Assembly: GCF_021347895.1 (NCBI RefSeq)
Contig: NC_067116.1
Location: forward strand, 39,017,677-39,081,676
Length of the DNA stretch: 64,000 nt
Reading direction: 5' to 3'
Source: Acanthochromis polyacanthus
Lineage: Eukaryota; Chordata; Actinopteri; Pomacentridae
The stretch's first letter is position 1, and each line of letters opens with the position of its first letter. Made by a program: the position numbers and the translations under genes. Below, in pieces: positions 12,091 through 24,104 of this stretch. The notes under the pieces were generated by a model. That model was given only the letters and a program-made list of their open reading frames with translations, made no database searches and had not been told where the DNA came from.

Positions 12091-12820
12091 TACTGAGCCG
12101 CTGCTGCTGCACATTTATCACCGTGTTGCATCATCATCGTTACAATCACCATCATGCACCGTGGGTCACTGCTACCACCCGCAGGTCCTCTAACAATGCT
12201 GTGTCCTATGATTTAACGCAGCACTCTGATTTAGTTTCAAGGGACCTGAAAGAGAATCAGCTTGACACAGCAGGGATTGCGTTTGTAAATGTGTATGACT
12301 TTTGTAACTACAGTAAATAGAATAATTCATTCAGAGGTCAGAGAGCAGGACTAGCACAGCTGCCTCTCATATATAATGTGTTTACCGTACAGCTGAGAAA
12401 GATTTATTAGACTGTTGGTAAAATATACACAAACACACACACACTTACCTTGTGTACGTGCTGTGGAGTTGTCTCGTACAACTTGTTTAGTGAAAGATTG
12501 AGCATTTGAAGGTTATTTTCCGACCTTGTTGGGCTTTGTCTACATGTACACAGGCATCTTTCTAAACGCAGCTTCCTCGGTGTATTTGGCCTTTTGATCA
12601 CCTGTGAACACAGTTTTAGGTCACTGAAAATGGACCTTTCAGAAAACTTCTTCCAGAGTGAAGATTTTCAGAAACTTTGCAGTGTTGACATGTAAGAAAC
12701 AGAGACTTTTGGAAAATGATGGAAGAGATGCCCATTTTTGTTTTCTGATTTGGTCTGACCAGGTAATCAGATGATTTTACAACCAAGCACAGCACTGTTT
12801 ACACCCAGTGTACATCTATG

Positions 12821-13355
12821 GTAGCCTAGCCGCGCTAGACCCAGCTCTTAAGACACAATGGTCTAGGAACGCTCGACAGGGAGGGAGGCGGGCTTAAAGG
12901 TTGTCTTTCAAATCACTCTGCAGCAATTGGTTAGGTATACAACCAATCAGCGCAACGAATAGGCTGACGGAGTTCCTAGAGCGCCAGATTGTGGCCAAGT
13001 CCCATTAGCTTCCCAACCAGCAGAGCCAACTGGTATATTAAGGATTTGCCATAATGAAACACTTCAGTGCCGTCCTTTGTTTACCTTTCAAGTTGAATTT
13101 TAGCTTCAAATCTTTAAGGGCTGTGGCCAAAGCCAAGTCGAAAGATAACTGTTTATTGTGCGCCGGTTGTTTCTGTCAGAATCGTCGCGCCTCTGTCGTC
13201 ACTTAGTTACGCCCGCCTTCTGACTCTACACTTCATGGTGATTCGTCCGGCCAGTTTTAGGAGCATCCAGCCTCGAGCCTTATGGAGGGTAACTAGACCC
13301 ACCCTGGCAGAGAATTAAATTCGTTGCCGTGGGTTGTCTAGCGCGGCTAGGCTAC
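12821..13355. mobile_element. 535-bp MITE with perfect 20-bp terminal inverted repeats (hAT-like)
   Basis: GTAGCCTAGCCGCGCTAGAC at 12821-12840 is exactly inverted at 13336-13355. The flanks share ATCTATG: ACATCTATGG covers 12812-12821 on the left and 13354-13363 on the right. Because that 10-base repeat overlaps the TIR ends, the target-site duplication is 7-8 bp, most consistent with the 8 bp of hAT elements. The interior is GC-richer than its surroundings and carries no transposase ORF, so the copy is non-autonomous. The intact TIRs suggest a fairly young insertion. Confidence 0.85.
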
Positions 13356-13874
13356 ATCTATGGTCAAATGATATACATTTTCAGGCCTGTTGGTAGGAAA
13401 AGAGAAACCATCATTCTTCTTTTTTGAATGAAAACATACTATTGTGGATGTAACCTCGGGTGAGTTCAAATATCTTTCTTTCCATCCTATATAGTATGCA
13501 AGAAAAAGATTAACATGTCCCAACACATAGAGCATAAAATGTAGTATGACAAAAAATACCTGGATGTTCTATTACATCTGGATTGATTTTGCAGTTAGTT
13601 TTCTGCCTATAATCCCCTATACAGGTATGCCATGGTGTCCAATGCAAGTATAAACATGTCTGAGCTGGCAAAAGTGCTCAGACAGATAATGAATTATTTT
13701 GCACAACAGATTGTGAAGGCCAAAGGTTAAGGCACAATGTTTTGACAAAATAGTTTGTCCCACTTGGATGCATACTGGGTGGAACAGTACATACTTTGTA
13801 AAGGCCGCTGCAGCACAAAAAAACCTGAAGCAAAATAGAAAGTATGCGATTTGGAACACAACCCAAATTTATAT

Positions 13875-14335
13875 CCAATGTCTATCCATTTATGTCTGCT
13901 TATCCGGGGTCTTGTTAGCTGCATGCTAAGTATCCAGACATCCCTCTCCAGAACAATGTCTTCAGGCTCTATCTTGGAGTTCCTGAAGCATTGCCAGGGC
14001 ACATGAGATATGTAATCCCTGCAGCGAGTTCACGGTCTACCCCGAGGTCTCCTCCCAGCTGGACATGCCTGGAAAATCTCCAGAGAAAGTCACCCAGGAG
14101 GCATCCTGATCGGATGCCTGAAGCACCTCAGCTGGCATGTTTCAGTGCGAAGGAGCAGCGACTCCATTCTGAGCTCCATCTGGATGTCGGAGCTCCTCAT
14201 CTTATCTCTTGGGCTCAGCTCTGCCACCCCATAGAGGAAACTCATTTCAGCCACTTGTATTCGGCGTCTCGTGCTTTCAGTCTCTGTCATAGTTCAACAA
14301 TGCTGGCCTACTGGCTCAGAATTTCATCCATTTGG
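13875..14335. repeat. Fragment of a common teleost interspersed repeat (LINE-type)
   Basis: Phrases such as 'gcttatccggggtc', 'ggaggcatcctgatc', 'atgcctgaagcacctcagctgg' and 'gaggaaactcatttcagcc' belong to a dispersed repeat that I recognise from many teleost genomes, probably the 3' part of a non-LTR retrotransposon. It is diverged. The 125-codon ORF across it (13991-14368) is incidental. Confidence 0.6.
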
Positions 14336-14399
14336 ATGTTTGAGATGTGGAAAATGCTCAGACGCTGACAGGTAGTTGACTCTGCAACAGCTTCTCTGC

Positions 14400-17170
14400 A
14401 CTTTCAACACTACATTCTTTTATAATTACATATAAAATAACGCTATTTTCTCGCTTATCATCCTCCACTGTCGCAGGCCAGGCATTCTTGTGTACCGCTT
14501 AACTGCAAAATTGAAAAAAACAACAGAGTTGCCGCAGTCATTCAGCTCATACTGCAGCAAGTAATATTGAGCTGCCTAACCTTTGCCCGAACGCTGTTGT
14601 CGAAAGAGGTCTAAGAGTCCTTGAATTTCCTGATGGGGCTACTAAGATAAAGAAGAATTCACAAGTTCAGATTCCTCCAGAGACTGAGAGCCCTGCAATG
14701 TAGGTCAGACATTTTCTTGCTGTGAATCACATTTCTTTTTTTCTTTTTTTTTGTGAATCACATTTCAGCTGTCCTCATGAGACTCAGCAGTAAAAATCTA
14801 TATCTCTCCACCTCTGACTATTTATCTGTCTCCCTATTGCACTTTATTTATGTGAAAGTGGTTCAGCTGCAAGAAAACAAATATCTTACTGAGATATAGC
14901 GGTGTGTGGAAATATTCACAACCAAGCTCCTACTGCGGCTATGATGCACTGTCAGCATAAAAAATATTGTGTATTTTTCATTCACGTCAGTATCACTGCG
15001 GAGGTAAAAACACCTGTCAAAAGGAAAAAGACAAAAAAAATCCCTAAAATTCATTTTTGTTGGCTAAATAAAACACCCACAGACAGCATTATTCCCTGCT
15101 GGGGAACAAGATGGCCAAAATGTGTAAAAAAAAAAACAAACAAAAAAAACAAAACATCCAAAACAGTACATGAGCTGCCACAAACTCACAGCAAAACATT
15201 TGTTGTGGATTTGTTTGTCATCTCTTAAGAGGGAGGCTGCAGTGTGTTGACATTATGCAACTGCCTCTCTGTACAGTTCCTTTCATTGTTAGTCTGCTGT
15301 TCCTGCACTGAATTCAAATCAGCCTTCCTATACGCTAAAGATTCTGAAAGCAATACGTGCATGTAAGCCGGTCTTACTATTTCCAATTTTATCTCACTGA
15401 CGTTGACCTTATCGTTCACTCTGCACACTCCTACTGTTGTATAAGATCCTGACGAAGATACGGCAAGTGCAAACTCAACTCCAAGGACATAACTGGCAAT
15501 TTTTCGCGAGGTGTAATGCAGCATGGGGGAGCGGCCAGCTGCTAGATGTAAAGCCACACGCAATCCACTGCACCCTCTTTAGCAAAATAGCCAACTTAAC
15601 CTCCTTGTGCTCCCAAATCGAGGTTGCTCGTAGCGTAGTGGAAACAGGTCAAATACCTTGTACTTGTGAGGTATTTCAGACAAAGCAGCTCCTCAAGGAC
15701 TAACTCGTGGTAATAAGCCACACTTCTGGTTACTATAGTAATTAAAGATGTTGCCACATCAACCAGGACTGATCGCTTCAGGACTGAAACTTAACTGATG
15801 TCATTTTTAATGGACTATTGGGAGAAACATTTCATCTCCTCTATAGCTGCATTGTATGTACTTCTTATACGTCCATACCAAGAGAAAGCTGTGTGCTTTG
15901 TTTTTGGTTTTTGTATGTTGATTAATGCAATTATAAGTGTCCTGAAAAGTCTAATGAGCATCGTATTCTGGCAAACAAAGAAGCTCTTAGCCTTATTTAA
16001 TCTCTATAATTGGCGAAACGCTTTGAATTAACCTTAACAGTGTAAACGTCCAAAATTCTTGTGAGGCAGACAAACTGCATGAGCACTTTGTGTTCTGTTA
16101 AATAAAAAGAGAAGAACATTACAAGCCAACATGATGGGCAGAAAAAAAAATCCGCTTCCCTTTCCTATTGTCTGACCTGGACTGTATGAATAAGTGCAAT
16201 TACATTCCAATGCAAATGAGAGTTTTAAAAATTAGAGCAGCATAAAGAAATTGAATGAAAGAAAAGCAGAACAGCAGGAACAAGCACGCAGGCAGCTGTA
16301 GGGTTAGGAAAATAATTCAGATTTAGACACAGCAAAGCATAAAACAATCAGAAAGCAATTTTATTCTGTTTGCAAAGTTTGAAATGACAAGATTAAATAA
16401 TTCCCTCTGCCGTGTTGATCTGTCTGAAATGCAGCATGCTGGTTGGCAGCATGATGTAATATTACAGGAGATTATTTGAGTTTTCCCTTCAGCAGAAAGA
16501 GAAAAACATATTTCTAAATTGTTTACCTTTACGTCTTGTATTTGTGTTCCTTTTTATTACATTTTATCTCAGGCAGAATTACCTTAGTCCCTGTGTTTGT
16601 GTAGCGTGTAGGTTCAGCATCATTGTTTGTATAAAGACAACACCGGCACACCTGCAAGCGGCTGTCTTTTCATCCTGTCTCTCTGTGACACTCTGTTTTG
16701 CTAAGATAATAAAAAACATAAAGGATAACAGGTAAATAAAGGAAAATGTCATCCCTTAAAGGTGAAAACATGCTAAGAATTCAACACATCACCACCTGAA
16801 GTAAGATTTGTTGTCTCTTGATCTGAGGTTTCTGCCCAGTTTGAGGTTAGAAACTGACTTTTTTTCTCATATTAATCTATTTCACTGTGTTTCTGCTCTT
16901 TGTACATGACAAATTTCAGGTGAGGAACAAAGCAAGCACTCAAGAAAAATAAGAGCCCTTATTAGTCTCGGCCAAACAGCTTTGAAAAAGGTTTGTCAGG
17001 GTTTTTAACAACAGATAATGAATCATTTACTCTTGATTTATCAGTCAGCTTAAATCTACCATAACTTTTGGGTGTTCAAGCTGCAAAAAGGCTCCTTAAC
17101 ATTTCTTTTCTCTTCATTTAAAAAGACTCACATTCTAATCGGTATGGGTTATGTTAGTTATTGTTCAATT
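14400..17170. other. Gene-free spacer
   Basis: This is AT-rich DNA with short ORFs only (the longest are about 110 codons, on both strands). None shows a domain, signal peptide or exon borders that could be chained. No RNA gene or bounded repeat was recognised. Confidence 0.4.
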
Positions 17171-17179
17171 CTAAGGTCT

Positions 17180-17680
17180 TTACATTGACTCCCACTCAGC
17201 CATAGAACAGATATAAAAGTTCTGCTACTGGTCTATAAGTCACTGAATTATTTCGGTCCAGAATACATTCTAAAATCTACAGACTCGGTTCAGATAGTAG
17301 AACCCAGAGTTCAGACCAAACATGGTGAAGCAGCATTTAGCTGTTCAAAAATGGGACAAGCTACCAAGGGAACCGAGGTCAGCACTAAATGTTCCTGTTT
17401 TCAAATCCAAGTTAAAAATGTCCTTATTTTCATTGTCCTCGTGGGTGAGCTCTTTCAACTCACTGACATTTTAATCTTTTATCTGCACTGTTTGTTTGGT
17501 TAACAGTTTTAATCTAAATATTTTTGCTGCATTCATATTTTCTATTTTTTATTGTATCGATAATCAGATTTTGTTTAAGTTTAAATTATATGTTTTAATT
17601 CTTGGTAATTTTTCTTGTTTTATTTGTAAAGCACATTGAGCTACTCCTGTGTATGAAATGTGTTACACAAATAACGTCAT
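17180..17680 (+). mobile_element. L2/Rex1-type LINE 3' end (decayed reverse-transcriptase C-terminus)
   Basis: The + strand frame beginning near 17187 reads LPLSHRTDIKVLLLVYKSLN and, further on, PRVQTKHGEAAFS. This matches the C-terminal region of teleost L2/Rex1-class LINE ORF2 proteins, which typically have HWLPV-RI-YK-LLLVYK. Stop codons and frame slips are present. The segment ends with the usual 'gtgttacacaaata' tail near 17675. It is a 5'-truncated, non-functional copy. Confidence 0.7.
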
Positions 17681-17689
17681 GCTTTGCCT

Positions 17690-19080
17690 AGAAGTGGTCA
17701 AACACTTGTCCATTGGAAAGGTCTCTCTGTTTAATTAGATCAGAAGACAGATAAATGCTGGAGGCAGATAAACACCGTCACAATCACTCAATAGGCCAAA
17801 AATGTATTTAAAGCAGTAGTCATTTGTAGTTTTGTCATTAAAACAAATCCATTCGTCACCTATAAACATCTTCAGGGTTGCTTTTTGGAAAAGTTGGAAC
17901 TCTTAAAGGGTGACTGACAGGAGGAGAAGGTGCGTTTTCTTCTAAGTTAGCAACAAGAAGCAATTAGATGCAAATCCACCTGGGACTGCAATTAGACACA
18001 AAGATGTGTCGCACCAAGTCAAAGCGTTTCTGTGTGAAGAAAAGAATTCTTGCATACAGAAACAAAAGGAGTAGGGAAAAAAAGAGGCTAGAGGGAAATA
18101 ACAGGCAGAAGCACAATTTCTGTTGGGCTCTGAGTTCATTAAGAGGCTGAGCTGAGTGCAAACACAGACACACTTCCACAGCAGCCCCGACTACCGGAAA
18201 TTACACATCTATACAAGTAATTTGCAGCAGTAATACAATTTGACGAGAGTGTTGTGTCGACTTGCTTCTGTGTCTTATTAGCATAATGATGAAATGCTGT
18301 TTATCAATGGCAAAAAGCAGAGATGTTAATCCTATCAGTAAAAGCTAGTTGAAAGCAGATTTTATTTTATTATGGAATCTCAGTTGTACTTCCTGACATG
18401 TTGTAAAACACTTTATAATTAATACAAGCACTAGCTGAATACATGAAACATCTGATGAGATTTGAATCGTGAGATATAGCATTTAACCTAAACCACAACC
18501 TTTTCCTGACTGAAATGGGGTTTTTTTTGTTTGTTTTGGCCCAGCCTACATTAGTGAGACTGGACATGGCCCCAGTCTCTAAAATCAAAGTCCTGCAGCC
18601 TGCACACCCACCATCTGCTGTCACTGATGTAGGAATAGTATGCACATGGGAGAAGTTTGGCTTCTGAGCAGAAAGGCTTTAGGAAGACAGATGACATAGC
18701 ATGCAGAGCAATAAAGTTCATACAGAACTGAGGTTTTGGCAGATGAATGAGTCAAATGTGGTGATTTGGTGCAGAACTTTAGGGTGTGTGTGCCATGTCA
18801 ACTTAATACTTTAAATTGCTAACTTATTATTTTCTGTTTATTTTATACAGACTTTCAGTTTGATGGCAGTTTCAGACAGTAAAACTACTTGGATAGGCTG
18901 AGGAAAAGATTGTGACTTTGTATTAAAATAAACCCTTTCCCAACATTAGCCACATGTTCAAAAGCTGCTCTAGCAGAAAGTCCAGCAGACAGCCTTGATG
19001 GCAAACTTCTTTTATTTACTGGGGATAGTGTTGCTAAATAACATAACAGTGGACGCTGCAATTTTACCGCCTTCGTCTTT
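17690..19080. other. Gene-free spacer
   Basis: Only short overlapping ORFs (at most 91 codons) with no recognisable domains are present. No repeat boundaries were identified. Confidence 0.4.
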
Positions 19081-19084
19081 GCTG

Positions 19085-19690
19085 TACTGCTCAAGCTCTG
19101 TCAGAGTGTATGGGAATCATTGGTGAACAGCCCTTTTCAAGTCCAGCCACAAATTTTTAATTGGATTGAGGTCTGGGCTCTGACTGGCCACTCCAGAATG
19201 TTAACTTTGTTGTCTTAAAACTATTTCTGTGAAGCTTTGGCTTTATGCTTTGTGTCATTGTCCTACTTGAAAACAAATCTTTTCCCAAGTTGCAGTTCTC
19301 TTGCAGACTGCATCAGGTTGTCCTCCAGTATCCCCCTTATGCTTTTCTGTGTTTATTTTATCTTATACCTTTGCAAATCATCCAGGGCCAGCTGTTGAGG
19401 AGAATCCCCACATCATGATGATGTTGCTATCCCAGCGATTCATGCTGGAGAGCATGTGTTTGTGATAATGTGCACTGTTTTGTGTTCGCCAAACATAGCA
19501 TCTAGTCTGATGGCTACCAAGCTCAATCTGACTGATCTCATCAGACCAAAGGACTTATTTCCAATTGACCTCAGAGTCTCTCACATGCCTACTGGAAAAC
19601 TCCAGTTGAGAGTCAGTATGAGCTTTTTTCAACAATGGTTTCTCTGCCACTCTACTGCAGTGCTTTGACTGGTGAAGAAGAAGCTACAGT
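19085..19690 (-). pseudogene. Tc1/mariner-type transposase relic
   Basis: Read on the minus strand, this is a decayed Tc1-family transposase. The + strand text shows the tell-tale reversed motifs: 'attggattgaggtctgggctctgactggccactccaga' in pieces near 19160-19198, 'tgtgtcattgtcctacttgaaa' near 19251-19272, 'atccccacatcatgatgatg' near 19405-19424, and 'ctcaatctgactgatctcatcagaccaaagg', which corresponds to the WSDE catalytic-domain region, near 19522-19552. Frameshifts and stops prevent a continuous ORF. Terminal inverted repeats were not found, so the ends are uncertain. The copy is dead. Confidence 0.75.
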
Positions 19691-19699
19691 TATCTCAGA

Positions 19700-22600
19700 C
19701 AATGTGGCTTGTAATTCAATTAGAGGTGTCATAGATTTCCTCACTATTGTATCCTCAAGATGAATTATAGGAATTGAGACATTCTCAAAGACGGCATGTG
19801 AAAATCAGTTTCCGGGTCACAGGCAGGAGGATAGTGGAGAGAGAAGAAGAGGTGACACGAAATGGAGAAATGAGAAAAGCCTATGTTTTGTTATTAGCTT
19901 GTATGTTGTTGGCTTTCTGATGGCTCGCATGTGTACAATTGGTCCATACATCGAGTGATTTTTTTTTTTTGTGTGTGTGTGTGAATCAGTAGCACAGGGG
20001 TATGGAGCTGCGATGCAAATATTAGCTCCACAGTCATCTCAACACATATTTTACAGAAAGAATGGAAAACACAATACATGGATTGTATCAGACATCGGTC
20101 CTGTTGTATTTTCCGCCCCATTTGTTGAGGAATTTGGTCTGTTTTCACTGGACATATATAGAAAATACATTCTTATGATGAAAAAGCTAAAGATCAAATA
20201 ATTGGTATCATTTTTGCACCATTCTGTGATAGTGGTCCACCTCCTTGACTTTAGGACTAAGGTTATGATTATAGGAAAGGAAAAGCTTGCAAACACTCTA
20301 TTTGTGGAGCAATATTTTTTTTAATGACAAAAATTACTACTATCAGCTGTGAAAAAGGTCATCGGGATGGCCATTTTCTTTCCTTCCTAATGCATCAAAT
20401 CCAGCAACCCTCAGTAGCAGCTTTTAACCTTTTCCCATATGAATGATGACTTTGTGACTGACTCACTCTGTTGAGATTCCGAAGGTGTTAATTAAAGCCT
20501 GTTTAAACTGACAACATCCGATTACCGACACCCTGTTGGTGGAGATCCTTGTCAGTGGCTGTCATGGTGTTCGGGAATCAAACCCAGTACCATTCATCAG
20601 CAGCATCATTGTACGCTTCCAACGACTCCACTTGTGCCTGGCTCCACCTCATGACAATTTTACATGAAAGGGGTGTTGTGAGTACTACATTCATGAAGGA
20701 AAGGTGTGAAAAAATAGAGCCGTGATGGCCATGAGTACTCCACTCCAACCCTGAATTAACATGTTTTATTATCGGGGAGAAACACGGGCGCAGACGAAAC
20801 ATGCAAAAAGTGGCTGTCGGGTAATTTCGTTTCTTTGAGTGCCTGGCATAGCAAAAATGAAATTTCTATACAAAGTATAGTCTTGTATTGGATGGCATTT
20901 GCTATTCATAGAAATCTACAGTCCTTGGTAAGTTTCTTAGAGAATTGCTATTTAGTCTGTCAAGGATGGCGCTTGCAGAGGTACTGGCTGCTTGACTGGG
21001 TGAAAATTGAACCCTCTGGCTATGATAATGTTTGAACCTGGTATCCTCTGCACAGTTATCCTTTCCTTTATAAATGTGAGAGAAGGCTGCCCACAAATAT
21101 GTTTGAAAAGAAGGAACTGAAAGAAAATAGGTTAGGAAGCTGAGAAAGCCTTCAGAGTAAGAACCGGAAACATTTAGTAAAGTTAAGTTATGACAAGAGA
21201 AGACAAAGAATGAGGTCAGTGTTCAATATATCTGTTTCTTGACAATGCAAATAAGGATAAATAATGAAAAAAATTGCAATGTCTCTGGTTTTAAATGAAT
21301 TCTGTTCTCATTTCAGTACTCATACTACCTTATCTCATTTTCTTTGAAGTAAAAAATGAGGTAGTGGGGCGATTGGAAAAGTTCCTTGACCTCCTGCAGT
21401 TTGTTTACTCCGCTAAGAGGGAAGCTGGGGATGCTGCCATCACTCCGCTTAATCTCCCCTCTCTGGAAGGTTTAAATTCCCTTGCAACACTTATATGTTG
21501 GCCCTTCTTCAGTATTTAATATGATGCATCTTCATATGTTGGCAGAAAAAATATCACTGACCCACTTTAGGCAGGATATTATAGAATGGATGGATCTTAG
21601 GGTAGTCCAAGAAAATTTAATTTGTCTGAATTGCTGCACGCATCAATTTACACCTACATGTCTTTTTTTTCTAAAATAAAAAGAACAGTAAGACCCGTTT
21701 TTCTCAGGAGGGAAACTTCATTCTCTATTTGCACAGCAGTCAGGCTTCTGATATCTTACACTTTCTGCATCCAGCATGGCTTACTAAGCCAGCCCACCAC
21801 AAAATCTAAATGTGGAATGCAACACAGGTGCGGATAACACAAGCCATCCATCTAAATGTAGGAAGTAAAATCGCCGGAGTGGAATCATCACCACAGGAGC
21901 AAATCTCTCAGGAAGTGTCTCAGTCAAAATGTATGAAAACCAAGTTCAATGGAATTGGACTGAATGGGGCTTTTGTAGCTGTGAGAGCTCAGCTTCAAAA
22001 GAGAGCAGACTTCCTCCAAACATACAGCCTATAAAATACAGTTACATAATGATTATTGGGGATTTAAAATACATTAGCTATGCAGTAGGTCTTTATTATG
22101 CTTGCATCCTCCTTCACAGGTATAAATGAACAGCTTGCAACATTCAGTGTGTCACAGCTTTCTCAGCATTTAATCTCAAAATAACACTTGTGTTGTTTTT
22201 GTTTTACCAGCTTCCAGTGGTCCATTGAGACTGTCAGCAAAGACGCTGGGATTTTAGTGGCTTGCACAAATGGATTTTGCTTTGGTGAGTGTGAACACTG
22301 AGACGAAATGCTGAGTCTTGAATTAGTTTTGGGAGGCTTACATCCGAAACTTGATGTTTCAAGTCAGTAGTTTGAAGTAGGGTGAAAATGACCTGCTTTT
22401 CAAATCCATTGTGAGTGATAGTTGCACTCGAAGCTGGTGCAATTCATCCAGAAAGACAAAATGGAATCTATTTTTAACTGCAGTGCTTAAAATTGAGGTA
22501 CATTAGAGATATTCTTCCTTGAGGTTGCTTGTGTGAGAGGACACGGCTCTTGCCAAGGCTCTGGCACAGCAATCTCTTCAGCAATTCAAAAACATTGTTG

Positions 22601-22855
22601 GCACATTCTGCATGGGAATGGTGGGAAATGATGAGTGCGACCTCTACCTGATTTGCAAACAAATGGAGCTGCTCTGAAAGTCATTGGAGTTCAGCATCAA
22701 ATACAGAGACAGCCAATGAAAGATACATTCGGCAAATACAACAACTCTGTTGCTGGAATACTAACATGGATCAAGAACACTTTAATACGGAGAGAATGCA
22801 TGTCTGTATGCACGAGCAAACTTGACTAAATTCCTCTTAAGGCACAAAATAAACT
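19700..22855. other. Gene-free spacer
   Basis: Short ORFs only. The text near 20573-20590 ('gggaatcaaacccagtacc') resembles a reversed tRNA-type B box and might mark an old SINE, but no A box or tail could be placed. A T-run followed by GT repeats lies at about 19960-19982. Confidence 0.35.
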
Positions 22856-22861
22856 GAAACT

Positions 22862-24104
22862 AGGGTAATTCCACCTCAAATCAACACATTTTTGACTGAT
22901 TTTAACTCAAGAATCTTTGAATCTGAAATCTGGATTTTGATAAAGATATCTGTGAAATTTTGTCTTGGTATATCAAATATTTTCCAAGATACTTCTTTAA
23001 AATCGTCCGTCAACTCAGTTTTAGCATGTTTTTTACATATTAAAATTTGAGGCTATGTTTGAACTAAATATTTCAATACCACTTCGTAAGTGGTTTTGAG
23101 GACACTTATGACAGAATTTTGAGTCCTTTCTTTGGAAATTATCACTGCTTTATGAAATCAGGATGACAGCCGTATAATACATCCAGATACATAGATCTAG
23201 TGGGAAATATGGTCAGTGTGGAAACAGTTTAATCAAAATCGGTTCTCTTGTTTCATGTTCCACTGAGAATTGGTTTGGCCTTCAAGACCAAAGTCACAAG
23301 ATGTAGAAAGTTGAAATCTATGTGCATGCATATTTACAGGAAGTGCTTAAGAGTTTACCTTCAAGCGTCTCTTCCAATAAGTACAAGAATTAAATAAGTA
23401 TGAAAAGTAAAGTCCGAATGAGGTTTCAAAAGTTTAAAATATGCCAATAATAAAAAAAAAACAGATTTATTTGTTACATTTTGAGAAACATTTTAAAACT
23501 CCAGAACTCTTTTGTACTTCGATTGGGCTGATTAACAATATTTTTTGTTTTTGTGGTACAGCTTGTTATACCTGCCCAATCAGTTATGAGAATTTGAGAC
23601 CAAGTATTTCATATTAAAAACTATTCGATAGATTTTATTTTGTAATATTGGCAAGTGGAACTACACGTGGTTCAGAAAATATCCCTAGCTGATTTCTGCA
23701 TTAGGCTTTTTTTGTTAATGAGACCTCAAAGATGGGACTTTTCATGACTCCTTCAATTTATTTTCACATTTTAACTAACTTATAATCAGAAAATATTTGA
23801 TCTACTTGTCATCTACATATCATTGTAGATTCAGGATCAATGGCATGATAAGAAATAACGGTGAAAATAAAGGCTTTTATCTCCTGAGATAATGCGACTC
23901 ATAGCCTCAAGTCAGTGTGCCAAAAAAAGCTGCTGAAAGTGGGTTGATGGGCAATTTAAAAATGTATGTATCTAAGAAAATATTTGCTATATCAAGCTAA
24001 AAATTCACAAATGTTACTTTGAATGTCCATAGTTTCCAAAAAGGTTTCAGGCCAATCAAAGATGGTCGAATAGAAACCTCTTGTGTGATTTGATGGAGTA
24101 ACCC
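22862..24104. mobile_element. 1.24-kb non-autonomous DNA element with inverted termini (family shared with 58-59 kb)
   Basis: The left end, AGGGTAATTCCACCTCAAAT (22862-22881), is inverted at the right end as TGATTTGATGGAGTAACCC (24086-24104, one small deletion). The interior matches copies at 58.1-58.8 kb and 58.8-59.4 kb. Shared phrases include 'atatctgtgaaatttt', 'atacctgcccaatcagttatga', 'gatgggacttttcatgac' and 'gataagaaataacggtgaaa'. The right TIR of the 58-kb copy ends GGAATGACCCTG, which confirms the terminus. No transposase ORF is present. I do not recognise the superfamily, and the target-site duplication is unclear (possibly ACT). Confidence 0.7.

Noticed and set aside
20573..20591. 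Reversed B-box-like sequence suggesting a tRNA gene or SINE
   Set aside because: No A box, cloverleaf or tail could be placed at the right spacing.
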